Shown here: positions 11,759 through 23,399 of the stretch, in pieces
How the letters are laid out: every line of letters starts with the position of its first letter
Position numbering within the stretch: position 1 is the stretch's first letter
Assembly (NCBI RefSeq): GCF_002726155.1
Contig: NZ_PBSH01000042.1
Location: forward strand, 1 to 64,000
DNA: 64,000 bases
Direction: 5' to 3'
Origin: Alcanivorax sp.
GTDB lineage: Bacteria; Pseudomonadota; Gammaproteobacteria; Pseudomonadales; Alcanivoracaceae
The notes under the pieces: model-generated
Told to the model about the DNA's origin: nothing
The model's database searches: none
The model's input: only the letters and a program-made list of their open reading frames with translations
Position numbers and translations under genes: made by a program

Positions 11759-12346
11759 GGCGTGTATTTCAATCCCACAAAACCGCAGCATCAGCGGTAT
11801 GAAGGCGTCAAAGTTATCAAAGCCGTGGCTGCCACCCAAGCCACAATAGCGGTGACAGTCGCCGTAATAGTCCCAGCCGTCTTCCCAGTTAAGGGTTTCG
11901 TCACCGGTCTGGGTCAGCAACAGCAGGTTTTCCGGCTGGGTGATCTCTGTCACTTCGTAGCGCCGTAACTGCTCCAGCCAGACCGGATCGAACTGGTAGG
12001 CTTCGCCAGTATGGTAGTTATGCTGGATACCTGTGTATTTGTCCAGTAGTCGCCACGGTCTGACCGCAGGATTTACGATTGCAGCCTTCAAATCGTGGTG
12101 CTCCGCCAGCCAGGTGGCATAGAAACCGCCCAGCGACGAGCCCAACAGCGCCACCGGCCCGGCCCCGGCAATAGCCGCATCCAGTTCGGCCATGGCCAGC
12201 CGTGGCGATGGCGGCAACGTCGGCACGATCAATCGTTCCGGGCACCCGGCCTGCTCGAACACCGAGCGCAGCAGCCCCGCCTTGTGGGACGCAGGCGAGC
12301 TGTTAAAGCCATGAATATAGATGAGAGACGTTTCCGGGACAGCCAT
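11756..12346 (-). CDS. yqiA: YqiA/YcfP family alpha/beta-fold esterase
   Basis: LIYIHGFNSSPASHKA, GSSLGGFYATWLAE nucleophile elbow, synteny with parE/cpdA. Confidence 0.92.
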   Translation of the reverse strand: MAVPETSLIYIHGFNSSPASHKAGLLRSVFEQAGCPERLIVPTLPPSPRLAMAELDAAIAGAGPVALLGSSLGGFYATWLAEHHDLKAAIVNPAVRPWRLLDKYTGIQHNYHTGEAYQFDPVWLEQLRRYEVTEITQPENLLLLTQTGDETLNWEDGWDYYGDCHRYCGLGGSHGFDNFDAFIPLMLRFCGIEIHA

Positions 12347-12360
12347 GGCAAAACCCGTTA

Positions 12361-12440
12361 ATAGTGGAGAGTTGAACGTTGACAGCGAAACGGCATCAAC
12401 AGCTCCGCAAACTGTCCACTATCAACTTTCAACTATCAAC
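12361..12440. repeat. Heptad-repeat inverted element C (cpdA-yqiA gap)
   Basis: Minus strand CAGTTGA TAGTTGA AAGTTGA TAGTGGA CAGTTTG, spacer, CTGTCAA CGTTCAA CTCTCCA CTATTAA. Confidence 0.75.
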
Positions 12441-12444
12441 TGAT

Positions 12445-13251
12445 TCAGTAACCTTTGACCGTGAAATCCACCTCGAAGGTGATGCCTTCCACCCGGCTCA
12501 CCCCTGTGTCGATCTGACCATCCGGGTGCAAATCCAGCCAGCGGTAGCCTGGATTGGCATCATCCACGGCAAAGTCTTCGCTCTTGGGCTTGAACTGCAC
12601 GCAGGTGCTGGGTACCGCCATCATCCGCACCCCGTTGCGGTGCGCATCATACTCCTGGTGCACATGCCCCCAGATAATGGCGCGCATCCGTTCATGGCGG
12701 TCGATGACCTGGAAAAACTGGTCGGCACTGCCCACCACCTGGGTATCCAGCCAGGTGCACTCCATCGGTACCGGGTGGTGATGCAGGCACACCATCAGGT
12801 GCTCACCGGTGGCGTCTCGCAGGGCGGTATCAAGAAATTTCAGATCTTCATCGAACAAATCGCCGGGCACCTCACCGGGAATGGTGGAGTCCAGCATGAC
12901 AATGGTCCAGTTGCCCACATTCAGCACGCACGGACTCATTTTTTCGCGGTGGGCTTCCAGCGCCTGCAACATGGGCGCGGGCTTGTCGTGATTACCTTCC
13001 AGCCAGTAAACCGGCACATCGAAACCGGACAGGGCGCGATCCAGGCGCTCGTAGGATTCGTAGGAGGCATCCTGGGACAGGTCCCCGGTGGCCAGAATCA
13101 AATCCGGATTGGGTTGTTCCTTGCGAATCAGCTCCAGCACCTTGTCCAGACTGAACTGGGTATTCAAACCCAGCAGCTTGCCTTGTGGATCGGCAAACAA
13201 ATGGCAGTCTGACAACTGCACGACTCGAAGGGGCTGCAACTGCTGCGTCAA
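12445..13251 (-). CDS. cpdA: 3',5'-cyclic-AMP phosphodiesterase (Icc-type)
   Basis: Metallophosphoesterase motifs LSDCHLF, ATGDLSQD, GNHD, HVHQ. Confidence 0.93.
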   Translation of the reverse strand: MTQQLQPLRVVQLSDCHLFADPQGKLLGLNTQFSLDKVLELIRKEQPNPDLILATGDLSQDASYESYERLDRALSGFDVPVYWLEGNHDKPAPMLQALEAHREKMSPCVLNVGNWTIVMLDSTIPGEVPGDLFDEDLKFLDTALRDATGEHLMVCLHHHPVPMECTWLDTQVVGSADQFFQVIDRHERMRAIIWGHVHQEYDAHRNGVRMMAVPSTCVQFKPKSEDFAVDDANPGYRWLDLHPDGQIDTGVSRVEGITFEVDFTVKGY

Positions 13252-13480
13252 GATCCCCGCTCCCGTAACCGTTTATAGGGTCCCATGTCTCATTGGCAGC
13301 CCCTCCTTGTACTCCCCAGTACCGCAGGGCTGCCCTTGGCCTCACTTATAACCAAGATGATGGCACTTTTCTAGGAAACAGGTCCAAGAGCAGGAATTGG
13401 TTACCATTTCTCCACGAAGAAGCCGCAGAGCGGGTTGATTCTGTGTCCTGAGAGTGGCAGACACTCACAGCGCCATCTGC

Positions 13481-13935
13481 TCAGCTACCGGTGACCTGCT
13501 GCCGCCAGGCCTGGCCACTGTCGCGGCCGTGGTCATGGAGATGACGCAGCCATTCCGCCAAAAACCGGTTCCACTGCACCTTCTCGTCACGCTGGTGCAT
13601 GTTCCGGTTGGGGTAGGCATAGCGGGCATTCACCCGCCGGAAAGGACGCGCTTCGGTGACCTCCGCCAATCGCGCATCGTGATACATGCGCACGGTGAGC
13701 CGGGAGGCCGGCAAGGTTTCCAGCAACTCCTGGTCTTCCAGGCGCACGGTGGTGGTGTAGGGCGAGCGCTCCAGCACACGCATCTGCAGGGTATGGGGAT
13801 GCAGGTCATGCCCCACGTCCACCGCCATGCTGTCACGTTCACCCAGCGCCTTCATCAACGGCAACAGGCGTGCATAGTTTTCCTCGCACTGGGTCATCAG
13901 CGCACGAAAATCCAGCCGGTAACGTTCGCGGCGGC

Positions 13936-13939
<4 letters not shown>
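13481..13939 (-). CDS. yqiB: DUF1249 family protein (YqiB-like)
   Basis: MSRRERYRLDFRALMTQCEENYARLLPLMK; synteny nudF-yqiB-cpdA. Confidence 0.9.
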
Positions 13940-16483
<2,544 letters not shown>

Positions 16484-16602
16484 CTATACGCCAGCGTCCA
16501 ACAGCCAAACAACCGCGGAACTGGCCCAAACAGGCAGTGTTAATTTTCTGTACTTGCCAGTACCATAATGATTAATCAGACACACAAAAAGAGTGCACCA
16601 GA

Positions 16603-18021
16603 ATGAAGCGCAGCCCGGCAACGCCCCTAGTTCTTCTCCTTACCTCACTGGCCAGTGCCGTTCAGGCCGCTGATCTTACTGACGTCGCCAACGCAGCCTG
16701 GAGCTACGACGGCACCTGGCGCGCCGCGCGGATGAACTGGAATGCAGACCAGGAGCTGATGGTACAAGGCCGCGCTGCCCTGTTCCCGAACGTGTCCGCC
16801 AGCTACGGACGCTATGACAACGACCGGGAAATCGAAGACCTGAACGTGGACCAGAGCTACGGCAGCGAGGTCAGCACCTTTACCCTGACCCAGCCGCTGT
16901 TCCGTGTTGATGCCTGGTATGGCTATAAAGAAGCACAATCGAGCACCGATATCGCGCAGGCCAATTTCGAGCAGGCCCGCCAGGATTTTGTGCTGCGTGT
17001 GGCTCAGGGTTATTTCGGCGTGCTGCGTGCCTGGGACACCTGGGTATCTGCCAAAGCGGAAGAAAAAGCCATCGGCCGCCAACTGGAACAGACCCAGGAG
17101 CGCTTTGATGTGGGCCTGGTGCCGGCCACCGACGTGGAAGAAGCGCAAGCCACCTACGACCTGACCCAGGTAAACCTGATTGTGGCTCGCCAGCAATACG
17201 ACATTGCCCGTGACCAGCTGGAAACCCTCACCGGCCAGCAGTGGCAAACCCTGCTGGAACTGCGCGATGAATTGCCCATGGAAGGTCCCCAGCCCACGGA
17301 CATGAACGACTGGATCGAAAAAGCCAAGGTGCAGAACCCGCAGGTGCAGGCTGCTCTCTATAACACAGAGCTCACAGAGAACACCGCCAAACGCCAGCTC
17401 GGCGCGCAACTGCCCCAGGTGCAACTGGTGGCTCAGTACCAGCATTCCCACCTATCACCGGACGAAGATCCCAACGCAACGGGCATTAACTCCAACAGTT
17501 CCCTGTTCGACACCCAGAATCGCCAGATCGGTGTGGAAGTGAGTATGCCCCTGTTCCAGGGTGGCGGCCTGAACAGCCGTCGCAAGGAAGCCTACCTGCG
17601 TGCCGATGCGGCGGATTTCCAGTACGACCAAGCGGTACGCGATATTGTGCAACAGGCGCGCAGCGCCTACCGCACCGTGGAAGCCGATGCCCTGCGCATC
17701 AAGGCACGCCAACAAGCCATTCGCTCCACCCGCTCGGCATTGGACGCCACCCAGTCCGGCTATGAAGTGGGCACCCGTAACGTGGTCGACGTACTCAACG
17801 CACAGCGCGCCTTGTTTGCCGCCGAGCGTGACTACGCCAACGCCCGCTACGACTACATCATCAACTCGCTGACCCTGAAATCCACCACCGGCGACCTGCA
17901 ACAAGGTGATCTGGCCGCGGTGAATAACTGGCTGGCGCCGGATCAGACTCTGGATCTCTACAACCCGGATCTGGAAGGCCAAAGTGAAGAAATGATGCAA
18001 GACAACTCGCCGATCAACTGA
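16603..18021 (+). CDS. tolC: TolC family outer membrane efflux protein
   Basis: Signal peptide, TolC repeats (TQERFDVGLVPATDVEEAQATYDL; SGYEVGTRNVVDVLNAQRALFAAERDYANARYDYI). Confidence 0.92.
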   Translation: MKRSPATPLVLLLTSLASAVQAADLTDVANAAWSYDGTWRAARMNWNADQELMVQGRAALFPNVSASYGRYDNDREIEDLNVDQSYGSEVSTFTLTQPLFRVDAWYGYKEAQSSTDIAQANFEQARQDFVLRVAQGYFGVLRAWDTWVSAKAEEKAIGRQLEQTQERFDVGLVPATDVEEAQATYDLTQVNLIVARQQYDIARDQLETLTGQQWQTLLELRDELPMEGPQPTDMNDWIEKAKVQNPQVQAALYNTELTENTAKRQLGAQLPQVQLVAQYQHSHLSPDEDPNATGINSNSSLFDTQNRQIGVEVSMPLFQGGGLNSRRKEAYLRADAADFQYDQAVRDIVQQARSAYRTVEADALRIKARQQAIRSTRSALDATQSGYEVGTRNVVDVLNAQRALFAAERDYANARYDYIINSLTLKSTTGDLQQGDLAAVNNWLAPDQTLDLYNPDLEGQSEEMMQDNSPIN

Positions 18022-18065
18022 GGCAGCTCAGCCTGACGCAAACACGCGGGCATCGCCCCGGATCA

Positions 18066-18105
18066 TAAAAAAACCGCTACCCGGCAACGGCTAGCGGTTT
18101 TTTTA
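18066..18105 (+). terminator. Intrinsic terminator downstream of tolC
   Basis: AAAAAACCGCTACCC GGCAAC GGCTAGCGGTTTTTTT. Confidence 0.85.
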
Positions 18106-18142
18106 TGCACAACCTGCGGCAAGCACCCCGTAGATCGTCGCA

Positions 18143-19423
18143 TTAGCCCGAAGGGCGTAATCCGACATTCATCTCCATGGCGATCAACCCCAGCCCTTTT
18201 TCCAGCGCACCGCGATTCGCTTCCACCACCGCCGCGGCGGCCTGGCCCTGCCGGGCACATTGGTCCGGGTCACTCATCAATACCTGCAGCGCATCACCCA
18301 ACGCTTCGCCACTGTCGACCACACTGAGTCCGCCAGCATCATCCAGCAGTTGCGCGATGGCGGTGAAATTATGCAGGTGCGGGCCGGTGAGCACCGGCTT
18401 TTCCCAGGCGGCCGGCTCCAGCAGATTGTGGCCGCCCACGGGCACCAATGAACCGCCCACAAAAGCCACATCACAGGCACCAAACAGCATCAGCAATTCG
18501 CCCATGGTATCGGCCAGGTACACCGCCGCATGGGCGGCCGGTTCCTGCTGGCTACGGCGGGCCACTGACAAGCCCGCTTCGCGCACCTGATCGGCAACCC
18601 CATCAAACCGTTCCGGGTGCCGGGGCACCAGAATCAGCAACGCATCCGGCTTCTGTTCACGCAACGTCTTGTGCGCCGCCAGCACCAGCGCGTCCTCCCC
18701 CGGATGAGTGCTGGCCGCAATCCATACTGGCCGGTCGCCAAACGTGGTACGCAAATCCAACGCGGCCTGTTGCACCGCCGCATCCAGGGTCATATCGAAT
18801 TTCACACTGCCAATGGGATACACCCGCTCCGGCCAGGCACCCAGTGCCATATAACGCTCGGCTTCCACCCGGGTCTGCACGGCAAGTGCATCAAAGCGCG
18901 CCATCATCGGGCGAATCAGGCGCGGCAGTTTGCTGTAACCCCGATAACTTTTCTCCGACAACCGCCCGTTCATCAGCATCAGTTTTGCGCCATGGCGCTT
19001 CACCGCCGCGCACAGGTTGGGCCACAGCTCGGTCTCCAACACAATCACCAGTTGCGGATCAAAAGCGCGCATAAAGCGCGTCAGTGCTGTGGGCAATTCC
19101 CAGGGACAGTACACATGGGTCACCCGGTCGCCGAACAGCGCCTGTACCCGCTCGGAGCCCGTCGGCGTGGTGGTGGTAACCAGCAGAGGCACCTCCGGGT
19201 ACTGCGCCAGCAACCGCTCGATCAACGGCGCCGCCGCCAGCGTTTCCCCCACCGATACCGCGTGCACCCAAAGGCTGTTTTTCAATGTGCCGGGGCGGTA
19301 GCCCCACGCCATCCGTTCTTTCCAGCGCAACCGATAGGCCGGCGCCTTTCTGCCGCGCAGCCACAGGCGCAAAAAAAGAAAAGGAAGCAGCACATACCAC
19401 AGGGCGGAATAAACAGTTCGCAT
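18143..19423 (-). CDS. waaA: 3-deoxy-D-manno-octulosonic acid transferase
   Basis: WVHAVSVGETLAAAPLI, VLETELWPNL, GGSLVPVGGHNLLEPA. Confidence 0.95.
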   Translation of the reverse strand: MRTVYSALWYVLLPFLFLRLWLRGRKAPAYRLRWKERMAWGYRPGTLKNSLWVHAVSVGETLAAAPLIERLLAQYPEVPLLVTTTTPTGSERVQALFGDRVTHVYCPWELPTALTRFMRAFDPQLVIVLETELWPNLCAAVKRHGAKLMLMNGRLSEKSYRGYSKLPRLIRPMMARFDALAVQTRVEAERYMALGAWPERVYPIGSVKFDMTLDAAVQQAALDLRTTFGDRPVWIAASTHPGEDALVLAAHKTLREQKPDALLILVPRHPERFDGVADQVREAGLSVARRSQQEPAAHAAVYLADTMGELLMLFGACDVAFVGGSLVPVGGHNLLEPAAWEKPVLTGPHLHNFTAIAQLLDDAGGLSVVDSGEALGDALQVLMSDPDQCARQGQAAAAVVEANRGALEKGLGLIAMEMNVGLRPSG

Positions 19424-19571
19424 AAATATTCTTGTCTCGGTGTCAGGACGGCTTGTGGGCAGCGTAACAGGCAATAAACCGCGGAATTCATGTTGCCTGT
19501 TATGGCGCCTGTGTACGTGCCAGCGGCTTGGCCTATGCTAGCATAGCCGCACTGTTCAACGATGGTGAGCC

Positions 19572-20780
19572 ATGAGTGACTCAACCCTGAAACCCGACAC
19601 ACTCCGCCCGGACATTGTAATCTTTGGTGGCGGCATCGCCGGCCTATGGCTGATCAACCGGCTCAACGCCGCCGGCTACCAATGCCTGCTGCTGGAATCC
19701 GCCACTCTCGGCGGCGACCAGACCCTGGCCAGCCAGGGCATTATCCATGGCGGCCTCAAGTACGCCCTGGGCGGCAACCTGTCCAACGAGTCCGAAGCCA
19801 TTTCCGACATGCCTGATCGCTGGCGTGCCGCCATGGCCGGCGATGATCCGGTGGACCTGCGCAACCTGAACGTCCTGAGTGACACCCAGCACATGTGGTC
19901 CAGCGGCTCCGTGGCCTCACGGATGACCAATTTTTTCGCCAGCAAGATGCTGCGCGGCCGCATTGAAAAGCTCAAGCGCGGCCATTTCCCCAGCGCGCTG
20001 GCCAACAAGGCCTTCAAGGGCAACGTCTATAAACTGGACGATCTGGTCATCAACACTGAATCCCTGATCGAAACACTCAGCGCTCCGGTCCGCAACCGGC
20101 TACTGGCATTCAACAGCGAGCGCGATACGCTGGAATGGGATGGGAGCGGCCTGCGCGCCGCCACGGTTAACGGCCAACGCATTGAACCGCGGCTGACCCT
20201 GCTGGCCGCCGGCAACGGCAACCCGGCGTTGCTGGAAGGCGCCCATCAGGCCCACCTGCTGGAACAGGAACAGAGTCAGTTGCGACCTCTCAAAATGGTG
20301 CTGGTAAAACACGATCTGGGCCATCGCCTGTATGCCCATTGTGTCGGTACCAGCAACAAACCCGTGCTCACCGTCACCACCCACGATTGCCCGGACGGCA
20401 AGGTGGTGTGGTACCTGGGCGGTGACCTGGCAGAACGGGGAGTGGAGCGCACCGATCAGGAACAACTGGCCGCCGGCCGTGACGAGCTCCGGCAGCTGTT
20501 CCCCTGGCTGGATTTCAGCAACGCCGAATTCGCAACCCTGGATGTGACCCGCGCCGAACCCAGACAACAGGCGCTGGTAAAACCGGATAATGCCTACGCT
20601 CGCCGAGACCAGAACCTGATCATCGCCTGGCCCACCAAACTTACTCTGGCGCCGGATCTGGGCGACCGGGTCATGGCGCTGATGGAAGAAAGCGGCCTTC
20701 AACCCGGCGAACCGCTAACGATACCGACAGAGCTTGAGCTGGCTCCCATGGGTGTGCCGTACTGGCATCGCTGTTTTTGA
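19572..20780 (+). CDS. FAD-dependent oxidoreductase (DAO family)
   Basis: Rossmann DIVIFGGGIAGLWLINRLNAAGY near the N-terminus. Confidence 0.85.
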   Translation: MSDSTLKPDTLRPDIVIFGGGIAGLWLINRLNAAGYQCLLLESATLGGDQTLASQGIIHGGLKYALGGNLSNESEAISDMPDRWRAAMAGDDPVDLRNLNVLSDTQHMWSSGSVASRMTNFFASKMLRGRIEKLKRGHFPSALANKAFKGNVYKLDDLVINTESLIETLSAPVRNRLLAFNSERDTLEWDGSGLRAATVNGQRIEPRLTLLAAGNGNPALLEGAHQAHLLEQEQSQLRPLKMVLVKHDLGHRLYAHCVGTSNKPVLTVTTHDCPDGKVVWYLGGDLAERGVERTDQEQLAAGRDELRQLFPWLDFSNAEFATLDVTRAEPRQQALVKPDNAYARRDQNLIIAWPTKLTLAPDLGDRVMALMEESGLQPGEPLTIPTELELAPMGVPYWHRCF

Positions 20781-20790
20781 AATTCCCCAC

Positions 20791-20920
20791 TGCAGGAGCG
20801 CCCCAAAAACCGTATCGAGAAGCGAGTTACGAGTCGCGAAAATCCAAAATATTCAGCCTTTCAAAACTCGTAACACGTAACTCGCTTCTGGGTGTTCGCG
20901 CCTCTAGTGGCGCTCCTACA
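20791..20920. repeat. Nested element D: REP-like outer arms with inner heptad-repeat hairpin
   Basis: Outer TGCAGGAGCGCC (20791-20802)/GGCGCTCCTACA (20909-20920); inner AGAAGCGAGTTACG (20819-20832)/CGTAACTCGCTTCT (20876-20889). Confidence 0.85.
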
Positions 20921-20943
20921 GCGAGAATAATTCAGGAGTTTTC

Positions 20944-21738
20944 ATGTCTTTCATGCGCCCCTTGGGCAACACAGGGTTAACCGTCAGCGCACTCGGCCTG
21001 GGCACGGTAAAAATCGGCCGCGACAAGGGTGTGAAATACCCCAATGGTTTCACCATCCCGGATGACCACGCGGTAATCGAGCTGCTGGCCCAGGCGCAGG
21101 ATCTTGGTATCAACCTGATCGACACCGCGCCGGCCTACGGCCACAGTGAAGCTCGTCTCGGCCAGCTGATAAGCCGGCGCCAGGATTGGGTGATCGTCAC
21201 CAAGGTGGGCGAAGAGTTTGATAACGACAGCGGTGAAAGCCTTTTCGACTTCTCACCGGAACACGTCCGCCGCTCCGTGGAGCGCAGCCTGAAACGGCTT
21301 AATACTGATTACCTGGATTGCGTACTGATTCACTCCGATGGCAATGACACGGGGATCATCAAACAGGGCACCCTGGATGCCCTGAACGACCTGAAGAAAA
21401 AAGGGCTGGTGCGCACCACTGGCATGTCCACCAAGACCGTGGCGGGCGGTATTGCCTGCCTGAACCACGCCGACATGGCCATGGTCACCTACAACCTTCA
21501 GCACCACGATGAAGTACCGGTGATCGAACACGCCGCCGCTCACCACAAAGGCATCCTGATCAAGAAAGCCTTTGCCAGCGGCCACCTCAATGACACCCTT
21601 GCGGACCCGGTGCAGGAAAGTCTGAACCAGATCCTTGGCACCGCTGGCGTCAGCAGTATCATTGCCGGCACCATCAATCCCGTTCACTTGCGGGAAAACG
21701 TGGCCAAGGCCCGGCAGGCCTGCAAGACCGCCCCATAA
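20944..21738 (+). CDS. Aldo/keto reductase
   Basis: MRPLGNTGLTVSALGLGTVKIG, LIDTAPAYGHSE, DYLDCVLIH. Confidence 0.93.
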   Translation: MSFMRPLGNTGLTVSALGLGTVKIGRDKGVKYPNGFTIPDDHAVIELLAQAQDLGINLIDTAPAYGHSEARLGQLISRRQDWVIVTKVGEEFDNDSGESLFDFSPEHVRRSVERSLKRLNTDYLDCVLIHSDGNDTGIIKQGTLDALNDLKKKGLVRTTGMSTKTVAGGIACLNHADMAMVTYNLQHHDEVPVIEHAAAHHKGILIKKAFASGHLNDTLADPVQESLNQILGTAGVSSIIAGTINPVHLRENVAKARQACKTAP

Positions 21739-21755
21739 CAACAACAGGAAACACC

Positions 21756-22088
21756 ATGCGTTTTTGTCTGATGATTCTGCTACTCGGCACGTCACTCGCA
21801 GCACAGGCGGATAAAATATTACTGCTTCGCGAAGCCCCTCAGGGCTGCGAAGAAAAGGGGGAAGTCTCGGTGTCGTCAGGGAGCAAGATGCAGGGCATGT
21901 TGTTCAGCGATGCGTTCATCAATAACAACGTGAACAAGAAGCTCGCCAAAGCCATCAAGAAAGCCGGCGGCAACCGCGGCATGCTCAGCGATCGCCGCGA
22001 GTTTATGATGGAGAGCCATTTTCGCGGTATTGAGCATATCGAGCTGGATGCCTGGGTCTGGCACTGCGAAGAAGAGGAAGAAGACTGA
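21756..22088 (+). CDS. Small secreted hypothetical protein
   Basis: Signal peptide MRFCLMILLLGTSLAAQA; 110 aa, acidic C-terminus EEEEED. Confidence 0.6.
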   Translation: MRFCLMILLLGTSLAAQADKILLLREAPQGCEEKGEVSVSSGSKMQGMLFSDAFINNNVNKKLAKAIKKAGGNRGMLSDRREFMMESHFRGIEHIELDAWVWHCEEEEED

Positions 22089-22135
22089 CAGCCACAAGCG
22101 ACAACACGATGTTGAGCTTGCTGGACCGGCAAACA

Positions 22136-22171
22136 AAGAGGCCGCGCCCAACTGTTTGGACGCGGCCTCTT
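22136..22171 (+). terminator. Hairpin terminator-like structure
   Basis: AAGAGGCCGCG CCCAACTGTTTGGA CGCGGCCTCTT. Confidence 0.6.
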
Positions 22172-22217
22172 GCGTTTAAATACGCCGGCAAGCGAGATCG
22201 CAATGCAACCCTATCAG

Positions 22218-23069
22218 CTAGCAACTCGACGCTTGCTTCACCTCCGCGCCCAACGATTGCAATCCAGCCCAATGGCCTTGCTGATACCCCTGCTCCAGTT
22301 TTTCCACATTGGTGGTCAACCGGTTCACAGGGAAGTGCACTGGCGGCGCGATCACATTGAGCTGACAACCTTCAGGCGGATTATCGATAAAATCCAACGC
22401 TTGATTATAAGCATCCGTGCGATTCGCCATGGCCTCATACAAGGCGGGCATATCACGAACCCAGGGCTTTAATAAGGGCGTCAAGGCACTGGGACGTTTA
22501 CGAAACCCCTGCGGGCGGGACAACACCACGGTAATTTCCCGCGCCCCCTGCTCGTAAGCCCAACGCACTGGAATGGAATCCGCCAGCCCGCCATCGGTCA
22601 TGGGGTGGCCGGCTACCGTGGGAAAATCGCGATAAGCAAAAGGGATGGAACAGGACGCCGTCATCACGTCGTCCAGGTTATCCGGGCGAGTTTCAAAATA
22701 GCGCGGCGCCCCGTCTTCCACCGAGGTCGTCACCACCCACAAGGGCACCTTACCTTGCCAGTGCTGCTCCAGACTTAACGGCACCTCCAGGCGGGACTGA
22801 TGCCACAACCAGTGCACATCGCACAGGTGCCCGCCGGCCATAAAGCGCTGCCAGTTGATAAAGTCCGGGCGGCAAGCATGGTCGGTGATGATCCGCCGGC
22901 TTCTGCCATGATCCCCCGCCAGGTAACCAATCAGGTTGGTCGAGCCCGCCGATACGCCCACCGCAAAGTCGAAACGGTGATGGGAGTTTTCCAGAAACGC
23001 ATCCAGCACACCGGCGGCGAAAATGCCGCGCATGGCACCGCCTTCCACAACCAACGCACGCTGAGTCAT
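22218..23069 (-). CDS. Patatin-like phospholipase family protein
   Basis: GGAMRGIFAAGVLD, GVSAGS (GxSxG), DGG/ADSIPV. Confidence 0.92.
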   Translation of the reverse strand: MTQRALVVEGGAMRGIFAAGVLDAFLENSHHRFDFAVGVSAGSTNLIGYLAGDHGRSRRIITDHACRPDFINWQRFMAGGHLCDVHWLWHQSRLEVPLSLEQHWQGKVPLWVVTTSVEDGAPRYFETRPDNLDDVMTASCSIPFAYRDFPTVAGHPMTDGGLADSIPVRWAYEQGAREITVVLSRPQGFRKRPSALTPLLKPWVRDMPALYEAMANRTDAYNQALDFIDNPPEGCQLNVIAPPVHFPVNRLTTNVEKLEQGYQQGHWAGLQSLGAEVKQASSC

Positions 23070-23340
23070 TACCTTTCCTCCACCTCGAATCCGCTCATCG
23101 GAGCCGCTTCAATCACGATGCCAGAGTAAACAAATCGGTGGAAATAGAGCCTTGCTGTTCCTGCCATCGGCTTACCTGATCAATAACACGATCTGCACTT
23201 GCGCGCGGGGCAACGCCTGCACCGATACAGCGCAAGCGCATCAGGTTAGCGCATCCAGTCTCCGCCCAGGGGCCGGGCCGACTCAATGGAATCACTATTA
23301 ATTATTGTAAAAACAACACGTTAAATATTTTCTGCGTGGC

Positions 23341-23355
23341 TGGCACCGCATTTGC
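23341..23355 (+). promoter_or_regulatory. Sigma-54 (-24/-12) promoter for the urea catabolic operon
   Basis: TGGCAC-CGCAT-TTGC, GG/GC spacing as in the RpoN consensus, 45 nt upstream of the ATG at 23400. Confidence 0.8.
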
Positions 23356-23399
23356 ACAAGTTCGCATACCAACTTGTATTCAACCAGGTGTGCTAACGA

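Noticed and set aside
23113-23295. 60-aa minus ORF upstream of atzF
   Set aside because: No recognisable domain, no clear RBS; overlaps the probable regulatory region.
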